From Kryptolebias marmoratus (taxonomy: Eukaryota; Chordata; Actinopteri; Cyprinodontiformes; Rivulidae): a DNA stretch of 64,000 nt. The stretch lies in assembly GCF_001649575.2 (NCBI RefSeq), contig NC_051443.1, positions 12,970,630 to 13,034,629 on the forward strand, written 5' to 3'. Shown in pieces: positions 46,701 to 58,640 of the stretch (its first letter is position 1; each line of letters begins with the position of its first letter). The translations under genes were made by a program, and so were the position numbers. A model generated the notes under the pieces. It was not told the origin of the DNA and searched no databases. It worked only from the letters and a program-made list of their open reading frames with translations.

Positions 46701-49700
46701 GTCTCCAGAGTCATGTGCCTTGGCCCCCCGTTTCTCTCAGCCCAGACCCATGACTGCAGCACATGACAAGCTCAGGGCTGGATTACTGCCTGACTTACGT
46801 GCTCACACCACCCGCTGCCTGCTGGCAGCTGAGCGCTCTGCTGACGCTCACGCCAAAGACATCGTCTTATCCTCTGACTGCTCGCTTGTTTATTTTTGGC
46901 TGTTTGTTTTAGGCTTCATTTGGGCCACATTTTATGAGGTTGTGATGTGAAAACAGGAACGTACAGAAAGGTTTTCAGCATGTAAGAAGCGATAAAGCCG
47001 ATTCAAAGTGAGGACTTTTACTTGTTGTAAAATACAAATCTATTCATCGTGCAGAGATGCGAGTTCTGTTTGGGCCACAGTTTCATCCACACCCAGACTG
47101 ACAGGCCCACGAGAAGGTCTGGAAATATTTAAATATTTTTATTTTTTCCTCCATCCCAACAATGTAGAAGCCCACTGGGGTGTGTACCCGTTTGCCCCTT
47201 GGTCAGTGCTTTATTTAACATCTGTGAAGGAAAGGTTAGGCTTTTAATTTCACATTGACCTTTGCCCTTACACTTGATAATAAGTGATATGAAATATAAG
47301 AAGATTAAATGTCACTAACGTCCATCTTCCGTTCCTTTTTTTGGTCAGAAATAAAACAATAAATGTCACTGCGATGGTAAATAGATTTATTTTTTCCACC
47401 TCTAACACACAAATTGGAGATAAAATTAATTTGAATATGAGAAATTGAGTGCCTAAGTACCTAAAAACTCTAAAATTAAAGTGCAGAAATATTCACGGTT
47501 GTGAAAAAAAAAACAACTGAGGCCCTGTTTGCCTCAGATACAGTGTGAATAGCTGTGCTCAGTGTCTTCCCAGAAAGCTTCGGGGAGTAAATGAAAATCT
47601 ATAGAAAACCCACTGACATGTTCACCGAATTCTCATTAAATCTGGTGTGTTTCTGAGAACTGCTCTGATGCATGGACTTGGCTGTGTCAAACTCAAATAA
47701 TGTAATAATTTTTTCTTGGAATCTAGGAGTATAGACAATTCATTTTGCTCACCAAATCCTGAAGATAAAGTGCAGAATTGAGACCATTAGGAGATGCAAC
47801 TAATGAAGTAAATCATTATGGCTGAAGAACAGTATTTAATGAAGCTAGCCTTCCTTGAAGGAATGTTTATCGACCGCTGCCTTACACGCCAAAGTTTTAC
47901 ACAAATATCTCATGTCATCAGATAGTTCTTAGAGTATGTGTTGGAAATGACTCTCAGCTACTACTATACCAAATTTTAGCTCAATATGTTGATAACTGGC
48001 TGAGGTGTGTTTGCAAAGTTCAATTACTTGTGGCAGAAATCTTTAATCGGTTTGAGTCCAAAAGTTAATCAGTTGTAGATGTTCATCCAATGATTAGTTC
48101 CTGAGAGTTTCCTTAAAATCTGTTCAGTGGTTCATGAGATATTTTGCTAACAGACAATCAAGACACATAGACACACACACACACACATACAGACACAAGC
48201 AATTACTTTATTGCCTGGCTTTCATGGCAGCAGGTGATGAAAAAAAAAATTGAAAGGTAGCCAAACAAACGTTAAACCCCTCCTCTTTCACATGTGGCTC
48301 ATTTTCCAAAACTCCACCTAGTGAAATGAGGAGAACATGAGGAGCCAATCTCTGGGTGTACGTAACGTCCTCAGATGTTCAGCAACAGCGTGCATCATTA
48401 AACTAAATATTCAGTTGGTTATTTAGGTTCATGAAACCTGATGTAAAACGTCATTTCCAATCATGACTCATGTTCAGACTCCACATCATTAAACGAACAC
48501 AGACAAATAACACCCTAATGAAGGCTATTAGGACATTATTCAGAGATAAAAAGGTTGAAGCAGCTCTTCTTTTACCTGACAGAAACCTTCAGTAGCTTAG
48601 GAACCGTTTATTAAGTCAGACTGATTGGTTATTTACCGTGACTTTAAGCAGCTAATTAAGTCAGTTTACTTGAGAGTGACAAGATGATCTAGCTCCCAGT
48701 TCTCAACTTTCCAGGTAATGCATCTTTAAATATTCCATCTACTGTAAACTTCTGTTTTATTATTTGAAGCAGCAAACAGAAAGAGATGACTTCTTGAACT
48801 TAGATAAAATCTACACCACACCTGATTAAAAACAACTAAACTGTTATGTGTACTTCATTTATTTCCTCTCCTTTTGCCTCCGTTTTGGTTTTCAGCTTTT
48901 CCTGAAGAAAGTTTCTGACTATTAAACAGCCAAGTGCTCTAAAGTGATTCAAATAGTTTCCTTTTTCTATTTCCTGCTGCTGAACATGTAATAAATGGTG
49001 AGTTTGCATTTCCCTGAAAACATCAGATGTGTCTAATGTTCAAATACAGTGAGTGAAAAGGAAAACTGAAAGGAGTAAAACCAAAACAGTGAGTTGAAAA
49101 CCACTTATCAACATTGAAACTAGTTAATACATGTATGTTATTTAAATTTTTTTTATTTCACTTATCCAATATATTTTACAATCCATTTTTGTGTTTTCCC
49201 ACACCAATTTAAAAATGTTTTAATGTCATTCAACAATTTCTCAAGTTTAAACATCCCACAAACCATACTTTTTGTAATCAATTTAAATCATTCCCAGGAC
49301 AAACAAACAAACAACAACAACAAAGAATAGTATTCTAGACAATCCATTAATATATAAAATAAAAGTTTAGGAATTAACACTGAACCCTGAAAGATTTTAC
49401 ATTTAATCACTCCAAACCCCAATTCTTTATTATCAAACTGTTCAAACTGCAATAAATTCAAGTTTGCAAAAGGTGCAGATATTTTTTTTTTCCCCAAATC
49501 CATACTGGTTCTGACTCAATGACTGAATTTTTCAATAAAATTGTCAAACTTTTGGACAAACCACTTTTCAAGCCCGGTAGAAACTCGAGAAGTATCGACA
49601 CAGGTCTGTGTGGAGTATGACTTAGTAGGATGTCATAAAAACCTGTCACAGAAAAGCACCAGGTGGCTCTGTCAGAAGTGACACATTCAATTGCTGTTGC

Positions 49701-52700
49701 TTCACCTTTCTGTGTCACCATGAGGTGAGACTAACAAGTTAAGACTGAGGAGACCCCCTGTGTCTACGGGACAAGACAAACCCTGAAGACAGGGATGGAA
49801 ATATTTTGAGCAGACGGGGTGTAAAAGGAAGGAGAGAGGGGATCAGTGTGAAATCGGAGAGACTAAGAAACAGATGCTTGTGGTGTTGGGTAGATGGCGA
49901 AACATGACTTGTGTGACAACAACTTCCAGAGGGTCAGATCTGAAATACAAGTGACCACACAAGAAGCTAAAATCCATTCATGTCCTGACAGTCAGAGGAA
50001 AGGAACTCTTTGGATGAAGTGAGTAAAACAAATAGATTCTAGCTGGCCCATCATTTATTATAGCTGCCATAGTGTTCAGACTGAATGGTGTGAATCCTCC
50101 TCTTTATTAGAGAGAAAATTAATGCACTCATCAAACTGTCCATTTATTACTTTGAGCCCCATAGCATCACTTTTAAAAATCATCTGTACACAGCTCATTC
50201 ACAGCTTCACTCAACACGCAAACGCACGGATAGCAGCTCGGCCAATAAAAATGTCTGCTTGTTGTTCAGTCAGTGCGACCACACCTACACCCTCACAGCA
50301 GACATGAGTGTCATATCAGTTAGTCATCTACAAAAAGGCTCATGAGACAATTCAACACACTTGTCAGAAACAAAATTCATTAGCAGGAATTAAAAAAAAA
50401 CAGTAAAAACGGTCAATTAAAACAGCAAAACATGTGTTAATCACATACCTGTAAACAGAGCGTGGTAGTGCAGACCTCTTTCCTTGTCTTGATGTGAGCA
50501 CACGTCAAACAGGTAGGCCTTGATGGGCCCGTCGATGAAATCTGCAGCAAAGTCAAACAGCACGACCCCGAACATCACCACAACGATGGCCCAGATGCTC
50601 CTCAGAGACCTGTCACTCACTAGTGCTGCAAGAAACAACACAAACATCCCATCATATAACGAACCACAAATATATATATTAATGACAACGTAACATAATG
50701 AACACATATCCTAATTTCTGATGCACTGTATATTCTAAACCAAGGGTTTTCATCTAGCAACCCAGAAAAAAAAACTAGCAGGGACATTTAAGACTCCCAT
50801 CATGACTGGTTGGAACAAGAGCAAATGACAACACAAACAACCATAATTTAAATCTAACAATTTATAAATACTCCTTTTATGTCTTGCAACAATTTGCAAT
50901 AAAGCTATGACTGCATCATTGGCAAATTCTGATGTGATTTTCAACAGGTCTGCTTGTTTGTGATCCTATTTGAATTTGGCCTGATTTTAGGAAAACCCTC
51001 TGTCAGGTGTGGTGGAGAAGGAGGCAAACCCAGAGCGCAGACTCATCTTCAGAAAAGGAACTAATTTATTAAGAATAAAAGAACAAAACAAACGGCTGAC
51101 AAGGCAGCAAAACTAAACATAACAAAATCCAAACACGAGCAAAACATGAATCAAACCAGACGGCGCATGAAGCGACAACGAACTAGCAGCGAGTGGAAGA
51201 AATGACCAGGTTTTAAAGGCAGAGGGTAATTAGGTGAAGTGGGCACAGGTGAGATGATTACAAAGTTAGGAGCAGGTGTAGATGGGCGTGACAGGCAAAC
51301 GAGAGATAGACTGAGGAGAAGTGAATGATGACAGAGGCACAGAGACAAGACAAAAACATGAAGACAACAAAAGAAACAATAAACCAAATACAAAAACACA
51401 CAGAAAACCCAAATCCTGACAGCCTCTGGTAATATGTAAAATAAAGTGGTTCTGCAACAACAAATACACAATCTAAAAGGCAGCAACATGTGACAAGAAG
51501 AACAAAGTAAGTGTTAAACTGCCAAGTCACGTGATGGTAAACGGACAATTTGACTGAGAAAAGCTGTGGAGTTTATGTACTAAAAGGAGAGATGGTAATA
51601 GTCAATGGAGGACAGGTGGTGTCTGAGGGGAAAAGGAACTATAAAAGACAACAAGGAGTAAAGATGGTGTCAGAACAAAAAACAAGAACATAAATAAATA
51701 ACCAAAATACAAAAACTTATATTAATCAGAAAAATAATGACATTAGGTGATTTTTAAATACATACATATATTTCTTTTAAAAGATCAAATATAAACACAA
51801 ATGTTGACACCAGAGTCCCACATAACCACTAAAAGAGCTCTGTCAGACTTTTAATTTAAGTTAAAGGTCCAGCAACTTCTTCAACCAACTTTTATATTGC
51901 TGGTGCATTTGCTGTAAAAGTAACAATGTTATGGTTTGTCAAAATTTGGTTTTTAGTGTAGTATTTCATTTGGCACCACAAATGTTGCAATTTAAAAAGT
52001 AAAATTAGTATTTTACTCTTTTGACTGTTTGACGTTTTGGCATGAAGTATCAGATGAACACTGGCGATGCAGCACTGATCCTGACTTTAAACACGTATTA
52101 CTCAATATGTCATATCCCATTAACATACTGGAACACATTTATAGCAAAGCACAAAACAAGGCCCGTAAAAGTACAACCAGGTAGTTGATGATGATGACCG
52201 AATCTGGGTTACATGAATAATTAAATGATGTTATGTTCTGAGACAGCAGGATGGATTTAAAAAGTGTCTTAAATGCCTCATCTGTTTCCATTAAGCCACA
52301 AATTATCTTTTGACATCTTTCTCTACATAGGAGAACAGTCGCTGATGGGCCATGAATGTAATTGCCCAAGATTAGCTATGAGATGATATAAAGAATAAAA
52401 GAACAAACTCAAAATGGCTACAAATATGCAAACTTTATGTCACACACTTATTAATCAGAACCCTGAGAAACGTGTGGAGGTAATCAGCTTAACTAAAGAA
52501 CATCAAAAGAAAGACTAAAAGTTCAAATGAGGACTGTAAATCTTTTTTTTTTACACTGAAACCCAACTTATAATCGCAGCATTTTTGATTACTCGTGTCC
52601 TGTGTACAATGTCATCATAAAAAGATCTTCTGTACGTACACATAATCAAGTTTACGAGATGAGGATCCTAACTGAATGTACAGTGAAGCCATAAATGATC

Positions 52701-53770
52701 GGGAGCAATAAAGGGGAGTTGTCACACTCAGCACACAAGTAAGGTTCTGAATAAAGCAGTTCCTGAAAGTTGTTTTAGAGAAACAACTTCCTTATCTTTA
52801 CACAAGGGTCAACTCGTAATGCTGCCAGGAGCCCAGCTGAGTCTCACTCAATGATTTTGGGGCTCAAATTTTATCTGAGGTTTCCAACTTTACACTGAAT
52901 AAGAGTTTTCTTTTTTCTGTGTTTCATCACATGCCTGTTCCAGCGAGCATCAGCACAGGCCTCACAGATCAGTCACAAGATTAAAAGGAGTGTCTTTTTG
53001 AGGCGCTTCTGCTTAACTTTTACCAAGTTAAATATTTTGTCATGGTGAATGGGTCTTTTTTTCCCCCTAAAATCTAAAAGCAAGCAGAAACTTTGTCTGA
53101 AAAAAGCCTTTCAAACAGGAGAAAATTCTAGTTAAGACGTTGAAGTTATGGTTATTTCATCAGAGTGAAAATAATTCAGTTAGATCTTAAAGTCTGTGAG
53201 CTAAAGCTGATGGACATAAGGAACAACATAAAAAGAGAAAAAGTGGAATTTTCACATTTTGTTCTGACTCCGTCACTCCTCTCCCACCTTTCCCTCACCT
53301 GAGATGACAGCATCTCCGTTGAGGAACATGCTGATTCCCAGCAGCATGAGGATGCCAAGGACCAGGATGTAGGGCCTCCGCCTGCCCCACGGCGAGTGGC
53401 AGTAGTCGCTGGCCGAGCCGATGATGGGTTGGAGCAGGAAGCCCAGGATGGGGCTGATCAGCCACACCAGGCTGTACAGACTGCGAGGCAGGCCCACGCT
53501 CAGCAGCACCGGCGTGACGAAGGCTGCCTCCACGGCGTAGCAGAACTCCCTCCCGAACATCACCAGGCTGTGGAGGATGAGGCGACCCCGAGAGCACCTG
53601 GGAGGCTCCACGGCTCCAAACACAGCGTTGTCCCCACTGTCCAGGTAATCCTCTTTGGAGCCAGAGTAGTCCGTTATGTACTGGTGCAATGACGTGCTGA
53701 TGTGTTTGCCCGGCTCTGACAGCGCGTAGGACTGGGGCCTCGCAGTCTGGTCCCCAGACAACAGGGTCAT
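33666..53770 (-). CDS. slc45a2: Solute carrier family 45 member 2 (melanosomal transporter, MATP), 7 exons complete
   Basis: Complement of 53299-53770, 50449-50625, 43830-44200, 41844-41987, 36349-36472, 35775-35980 and 33666-33887. All junctions are AG/GT, the phases agree, and the total is 571 aa (human 530). ATG at 53770 has A at -3. The protein is a 12-span MFS sugar/H+ symporter of melanosomes, needed for pigment synthesis. Residues 69-150 carry the first spans, with [20 protein letters not shown] and the WGRRRP signature (128-133). Exon 2 has [17 protein letters not shown] (180-197) and [18 protein letters not shown]. Exon 4 has [20 protein letters not shown] and FFTDFMGQ. Exon 5 has [13 protein letters not shown]. 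Exon 6 has [20 protein letters not shown]. Exon 7 has [18 protein letters not shown] and ends RYVE. The extra length against human lies in the N-terminal tail and the central loop of exon 3 (Ser/Pro-rich). It is convergent with rxfp3, as in mammals. Confidence 0.96.
33888..36348 (-). other. slc45a2 introns 6 and 5 (around exon 6)
   Basis: Intron 6 spans 33888-35774 and intron 5 spans 35981-36348. No repeat or extra exon was recognised in them. Confidence 0.5.
37711..37758. repeat. Poly-A followed by (TA)n microsatellite
   Basis: About 15 A residues followed by roughly 16 TA units, in slc45a2 intron 4. Confidence 0.95.
41694..41761. repeat. Perfect 32-bp inverted repeat (near-palindrome) in slc45a2 intron 4
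   Basis: Positions 41694-41725 are the exact reverse complement of 41730-41761, with a 4-base spacer (CCCT). It lies 82 bases downstream of the exon 4 splice donor on the minus strand. The arms are ordinary unique-looking sequence (start GCTTGTGACTGATAATC), not simple repeats. In the pre-mRNA this would form a very stable hairpin near the splice site. Confidence 0.95.
41988..43829 (-). other. slc45a2 intron 3
   Basis: Holds a family B repeat copy (42912-43245). The rest is unrecognised. Confidence 0.5.
42912..43245 (+). repeat. Dispersed repeat family B, copy 3
   Basis: Starts CTAGCATTCCTTGAAGGAAT, includes CAAACTTTAGCTCAATATCT and 'gttgtagatgtacatccagt', and ends 'catgagatgttttgctaaca'. 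Matches the copy at 47846 block by block. Confidence 0.8.
44201..50448 (-). other. slc45a2 intron 2 (6.2 kb)
   Basis: Holds a 22-A run at 44662-44683, a second poly-A near 45162-45173, a family B repeat at 47846-48200 and an ACACAC run at about 48172-48187. Open frames near 46517-46950 have no supporting features. Confidence 0.5.
47846..48200 (+). repeat. Dispersed repeat family B, copy 4, ending in a CA run
   Basis: Shares CTAGCCTTCCTTGAAGGAAT, 'ccaaattttagctcaatatg', 'gttgtagatgttcatccaat' and 'catgagatattttgctaaca' with 42912-43245. It ends in a short (CA)n and 'agacacaagcaattacttta'. Two reverse copies lie at 15936-16640. Confidence 0.8.
50626..53298 (-). other. slc45a2 intron 1
   Basis: Apart from the LTR-like block at 51001-51421 I recognise nothing. 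Minus-strand frames at 51151-51548 fall inside or next to that element. Confidence 0.5.
51001..51421. mobile_element. LTR-like or solo element with TGTCAGG...CCTGACA ends
   Basis: A 421-bp block starts TGTCAGGTGTGGTGGAGAAG and ends CAAATCCTGACA, so the last seven bases are inverted (TGTCAGG/CCTGACA, TG...CA as in LTRs). Flanking bases CCCTC and GCCTC form a possible 5-bp duplication with one mismatch. The inside is A-rich with no supported coding sequence. It could be a solo LTR or another dispersed element. It lies in slc45a2 intron 1. Confidence 0.55.
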
Positions 53771-54260
53771 AGTGGAGCGCAGGGACAGGAGGGTGGAACT
53801 AGAAGGGGAGGATGAGATGAAAGTTTGAAGGAAAATAGTTGGAACGAGTCAAAAACTGAGAGTATGGTCTCCCTCAGTCAGCTAGGTGGAGATTAAATGG
53901 CCAAACACCAAATCCATGCAGTGGTGCTCGGCTCAACTAATCCTCTCCTCTACTGCATAGCTGAGCAACAACTCCAAGATCCAGTCAGCATTTATTTAAG
54001 GAGCGAAAGACTGCTCTGTGGACTGAGCACAGCAGAATGGGACTTAAAGAGGGAGGAGAGGAAAAAAGTGGGTGTATGTGCAGGATTATGGTGTGTCGTT
54101 TCGCCCCTCTTGTAGTGTCTGAAGTAGTAAACACACCCGAGCAGGTCATGTGAGTGTGTTTGGGATAGTGTGCTTGTAAGAGTGATTCAAGAAAAACTGA
54201 AATTCAAAGAAACTACTTATTTTCAACACATTCCTCTGACAGCACGTGAGGCTTTATGCT
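53771..54260 (-). promoter_or_regulatory. slc45a2: Candidate slc45a2 promoter region with MITF-type E-boxes
   Basis: Upstream of the start codon, TCATGTGA (54146-54153) exactly fits the M-box/MITF octamer, and a CACGTG E-box followed by A lies at 54243-54248. An AT-rich TTAAATAA-like run on the minus strand near 53990-54001 could be a TATA-type element. SLC45A2 is a known MITF target in mammals, so these are good candidates. The transcription start is not known here. Confidence 0.45.
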
Positions 54261-54300
54261 TTCAGACGTCAGTTTATTAAAGTTAACTCAGAGTGAGTTG

Positions 54301-56103
54301 ACACTATTCAGCATTTTACCCACAAAGCCTCTGATTTAGAAATGGGATTTCAGGATGGAGGCCAGCCTTTGCAGTGGGAACCAAATATGAAATCTGTGGA
54401 AAGCAATGACTTCAAAGTGCTGTGAATTCTTAAAAGCAGATCTCACAAATCTTCTTAAAATAGGCACAGACTGTTTAACAATTAATTGGTGAAACTAAAG
54501 AGAGCATGAATGACATGCTAGCAACACATAAATGCTGGTTTATTTTTCTATTTTTGTGGTGAATGCATGAATTCACTCACTGGAAGAGGACATAAAAAAC
54601 ACACGACCCAAGCTGTGATCAAATAGAGGCATTATTAAGAGTTTTAAGTAACTTCTATTTATTGTTATTTAATAACAATAATAATAATTTATTGACAATT
54701 TTAAATGTAATTAGCCTGTTAAGTATTATGTCCTGCTATTTAATACAGTCTATTATATTTATATGAATATTTAATTTGTTAACTTGAAAAATGAATAGAC
54801 AATTTGCTAAGAAATAATAATGGATAATTCCAGAGACATAGTGGCACCTAGAAATGCATGTTTTCATGTATCAAATCAGCTGATATTTGATATATAGGCA
54901 CCGAATATCAACTCATCAGCCAATAAAAAGGGATTTACTTTATGGGTAATTCAGTGGAGTCCTGAACCCAACTCTGAGAACCACCGTTCACGGGGGATAT
55001 ACTTTGGCAGTTCCTGAAAACTATCTGATCCCACTGGACCAAAACGAACCAGCTTCAGACACATCAGCCATATCAAAATCAAAGAGAAAGCATATATATT
55101 AAATCTGTAATGTACACAGTTCATGGACAATATAAGATTTCAAAATCAAAAGAAGTATTTAAATTATTCTGTAAAGTTATTTCTTGGCAGCCTAGAACCT
55201 TCACTTTTTTATTAATTGAGATCCAAAAGAGAAAGGAAAAAGAAATTATAAGCTACTCACTTTGCCAGAAAGTGACTTGGCCTCAAACCTGTCAGCCAAA
55301 TTTGGATGTCTGCTTTATGTAACGCTGCTGCAAGAAGTCTAAAAATATGGGATGTTTTTATTCATACCATATTGGGTGTGAAAACATGTTGCACTAGTCT
55401 GAACATTTTGTAAGACAGTTTGTAGTTTTAAATATATATATTTTTAAATTATTTTACTAATTTTATGAAGAGACTGTAACCTCCTCTGTCTTTTAATCAG
55501 CTTGAACCACGTTACATGAACCACTTCTCTTCCCATTAAAGGGCCTCAAAAAAGCCACTCTTAAACCTTCTTCTGTTCCCAAAACATAGAAAAAAAAGTT
55601 CCTAAAACTTTACAATTATCCAGTTTCTGAGAAATTACACACTCAGGCACGAGGTACAGTGTCACCCTGCAGCAAATATTTACATAGAGTTCCTTGTAAT
55701 GAAGTATTTTTTACTCTGTAGGATGTTTTTAACCAGTCGTCTGAACATTTATGCGACCAACCTTTGGACATTCAGAGCTGGACGCACGTGTGCAAAAATA
55801 TTCTCCAAACAAAGCTTGAAAAAGTTTGTATTGTTTGCAACACAAACGCCTCAAGAAAAGCTCTTCATCGTAACTGAAGGCAACATGTGAGCTTCTGATT
55901 AAAGAGGGGTAGAGCTGATGTGAAGCTGCATGATGCAACAACTAATTTTGAAAGTACTCCTGCATCTTCATCTCAGCAGGGTTGGACAAAGTCGAAGCAT
56001 CCCTCCCCAAACAATTAGTAAATAATCTTAAGGCATTAATTAATATTGTATACTAAGATGCTTTAAAATGCATAAAATGCTGCAAATAGACATGAGTGGT
56101 GCT
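54301..56103. other. Intergenic, nothing recognised
   Basis: Very AT-rich in 54640-54900. No exon was recognised. Confidence 0.4.
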
Positions 56104-56636
56104 CAGCGTTGGGAGGGTTACTTTGAAAAGGGAATTAGATACGACTACATTTGAAACAAAAGTTACTTTACACAAGTAATGTAACTAATTACATTCAGTT
56201 AATATTCAACAGAACTAAAAAGTAACTATTTTAAACGGTGCTAATAACCACTTACAAATGTTTAAATTTGACAGTGATAAACTGACAGTACTCAACACTA
56301 TCAAAGATATTTATTATTAAATTATTATTAGAAAGAAGTGTTGGAGCAACAAAAGCAAGACTCAGCTTTGACCCCCCGCAACAGAAGGTCCTTGGTAGAA
56401 AAAAACCCCAATAAATATTGTGTAGAAGATTAAAAAAGCAACAAAATAAAGATTAATTGACATATAGCTTAGCTTTCTTATAGAAATGTAATGCAAATTG
56501 TAATCGTGGATATTTTAGAAGCAGCTGTAGTTTGCATTACATATTTTCCCGTGTAACTGTAACAGATTACAGTAAGGTTTATTTTGTAATTAAATTTGGC
56601 AACTTTGCTACACGTAACTAGTTACTCCCAACCCTG
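56104..56636. mobile_element. hAT-like non-autonomous element, 533 bp, with 8-bp target duplication
   Basis: Starts CAGCGTTGGGAGGGTTACTT and ends AGTTACTCCCAACCCTG, giving inverted ends. It is flanked by GTGGTGCT (56096-56103) and GTGGTACT (56637-56644), an 8-bp duplication with one mismatch. The interior has 'taatgtaactaattacattc' near the left and 'gtaacagattacag' near the right, typical of a common teleost non-autonomous hAT group. No transposase is encoded. Confidence 0.8.
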
Positions 56637-58379
56637 GTGGTACTGCATTTTGATATTATGCATATAAGCAGTTTAATTAATGCTTTTAATAAAATATATC
56701 ATCTTTGTAATTTAAGGGTTTAGGGTTGGTAGAGCTTCCAATCAGGGGGATATTTATAGTTGGTTTGGTAGTTAAATAGCATAGTTCTGATCTCTTGAAT
56801 GTGTGTTTTGTAGAAACTGAGGTAGTTCAGTTGTTCCTTTCCACAGAACCCCAATCAGGATGATCTGAAGTCTTCTTTTATGTACCATTTTTATATCCTG
56901 TTGGATATTTTAAATACAGCTGTGAACAGAAATGAAACCCATTTCTAATTTTTTTGCACAAACATCACCTTAACTGCTTCTGAAAATGTCTTTTAACCTG
57001 TTATTTAAAAAGAAATTTCATGATCTGTGTTTGTTCATGTATAATGGTGAGAAAATACAAGAGAAAATCCTACATTTCAGTAAGTTGTTAGATCAGAAGA
57101 CAGACACCTTCTTTGCTTTAGGCTGATTAAGCTCATCACAGCATCAGCATGACCAGAAATGAAACATATTCACATTCCCATATTTAAATAATAAAGTCAG
57201 ATCAATTCATTCAGATTAAACACTTGTCTGGCCTAATTAAACTGGTCAGTTCATTGCTCAAGCAAAAACTGACAGATCCTGAGCCACTCAGATTGAAGAG
57301 TTTAAATTAACGCTCAGCTTTTGATTGCTTTCATGAATAATGAAGTCGGTCTTTGATGATTCTCAGTCTGACTGTAAAGCTGACCTCAAAACCCAAACAA
57401 ACAAAACTCTCCATAATGAGCTCTGAAGAGAGATCATTTCTGCTGAGAACTAAGTTGTTACCCTGATCGCACAGATCCTCACACACAGCATAAACTGTGT
57501 AAACACACTAACTTTACACACGACCAAAAGAAGTAATACAGTGCAGAGCAAAAAAAAGGAAAAAAGGACAGATAACTCACATCAGATTGGCTAAAGCCCT
57601 AAAACATTATTTGCACTAAATTAATGAAAAGACTTCATGCTGAGAGTGAGGATATGTTGTGCTCAGGACATGACATTAAAGAGTAAAAGCTCCAATAAAA
57701 AGGAGATTTCTTGCAGCTACAGACAATCTTCAGGCAGTCCTGAATCTGCAGCCAGACAGAAATAATTTGAAGTGTGGATTTAGGAGCCTGTGAGTGTTAT
57801 GGACAATACTGAGCGTATCGTGTATGATGCTGAGCTGTAAGGGCAAAGGTGACAGGGAGACCAGCCATCATATTTGTGTTGGGTAGAACAGTGGGGCTGT
57901 AAATCGTTGTATGATCATAACTCGTATAACTTTTTTTAAATCATTATTTTGTGTTTAGGATTGAAAAGATAGACAAGGTGTAGATAGTGTCAAACTGAGA
58001 TGATATCAGTGATCAATATGAATATATGTGTGGATGTTGAAGGAAATGGACCAAAGATAAAATGTAATGAGCTCCAATCATAGCAGATGATGTTACAGTG
58101 CTGATATTGACAATTTTGAATCCATTGTTAAATTTCCCATGAAACAGTTTAGAGAAAGTCAATAGATTTTAAAAACACGCTTCAATCAATAATAAAAAAA
58201 AACACTTTGACTGGAGAAAACCAATAGAAGAGCCTCTTATTAGAAAAGTACTGCAGTGATTAAAATATTTCAACCGGAATAAAGTTATTTAACTCTTACT
58301 GAAAAACTGAGAGGCACGTTTCTCATACTGGGGGGCTGAACAGACGCGTGGCCTTAAAAACAAGGCTGATAAAATCAAG
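56637..58379. other. Intergenic, nothing recognised
   Basis: No exon or named repeat was recognised. It could include degraded parts of the Tc1-like element that follows. Confidence 0.35.
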
Positions 58380-58640
58380 GCTTCACTTTGTTGAGGTGCA
58401 AAATGATTGGACTCTGGAGCTATAAGAGAGATTACGTAGTCTGATGAGTCCAGATGAAACCTGTTTCAGACTGACAGGCACACCAAGGGAAGAAGCAGCT
58501 GAAGATGAAGACCTGAACGAGCCTGTGGGGGTAGTATTATAATGTGGAGTTGCCTCAGTTACTAAGGTCTTGGCTCAGCGGCATTAGGAGCCCAAAAGAT
58601 GAGTTCAGCTGACTACATGAATACAGAATGATCAGTTTTT
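58380..58640 (+). mobile_element. Tc1/mariner transposase remnant
   Basis: A + strand frame has the transposase signature SDESR just after a stop codon that occupies the usual Trp position (T-stop-SDESR). Further on comes PVGVVL, a stop, then CGVAS, and finally an 'aaaagatgagttcagctgac' segment. These match the D-containing core of Tc1-like transposases in order. It is broken by several stops. Neither terminal repeat was found. Confidence 0.65.

Noticed and set aside
51151..51548. Overlapping minus-strand frames rich in Cys, Phe and Leu
   Set aside because: They fall largely within the LTR-like block at 51001-51421 and reflect its A-rich complement.
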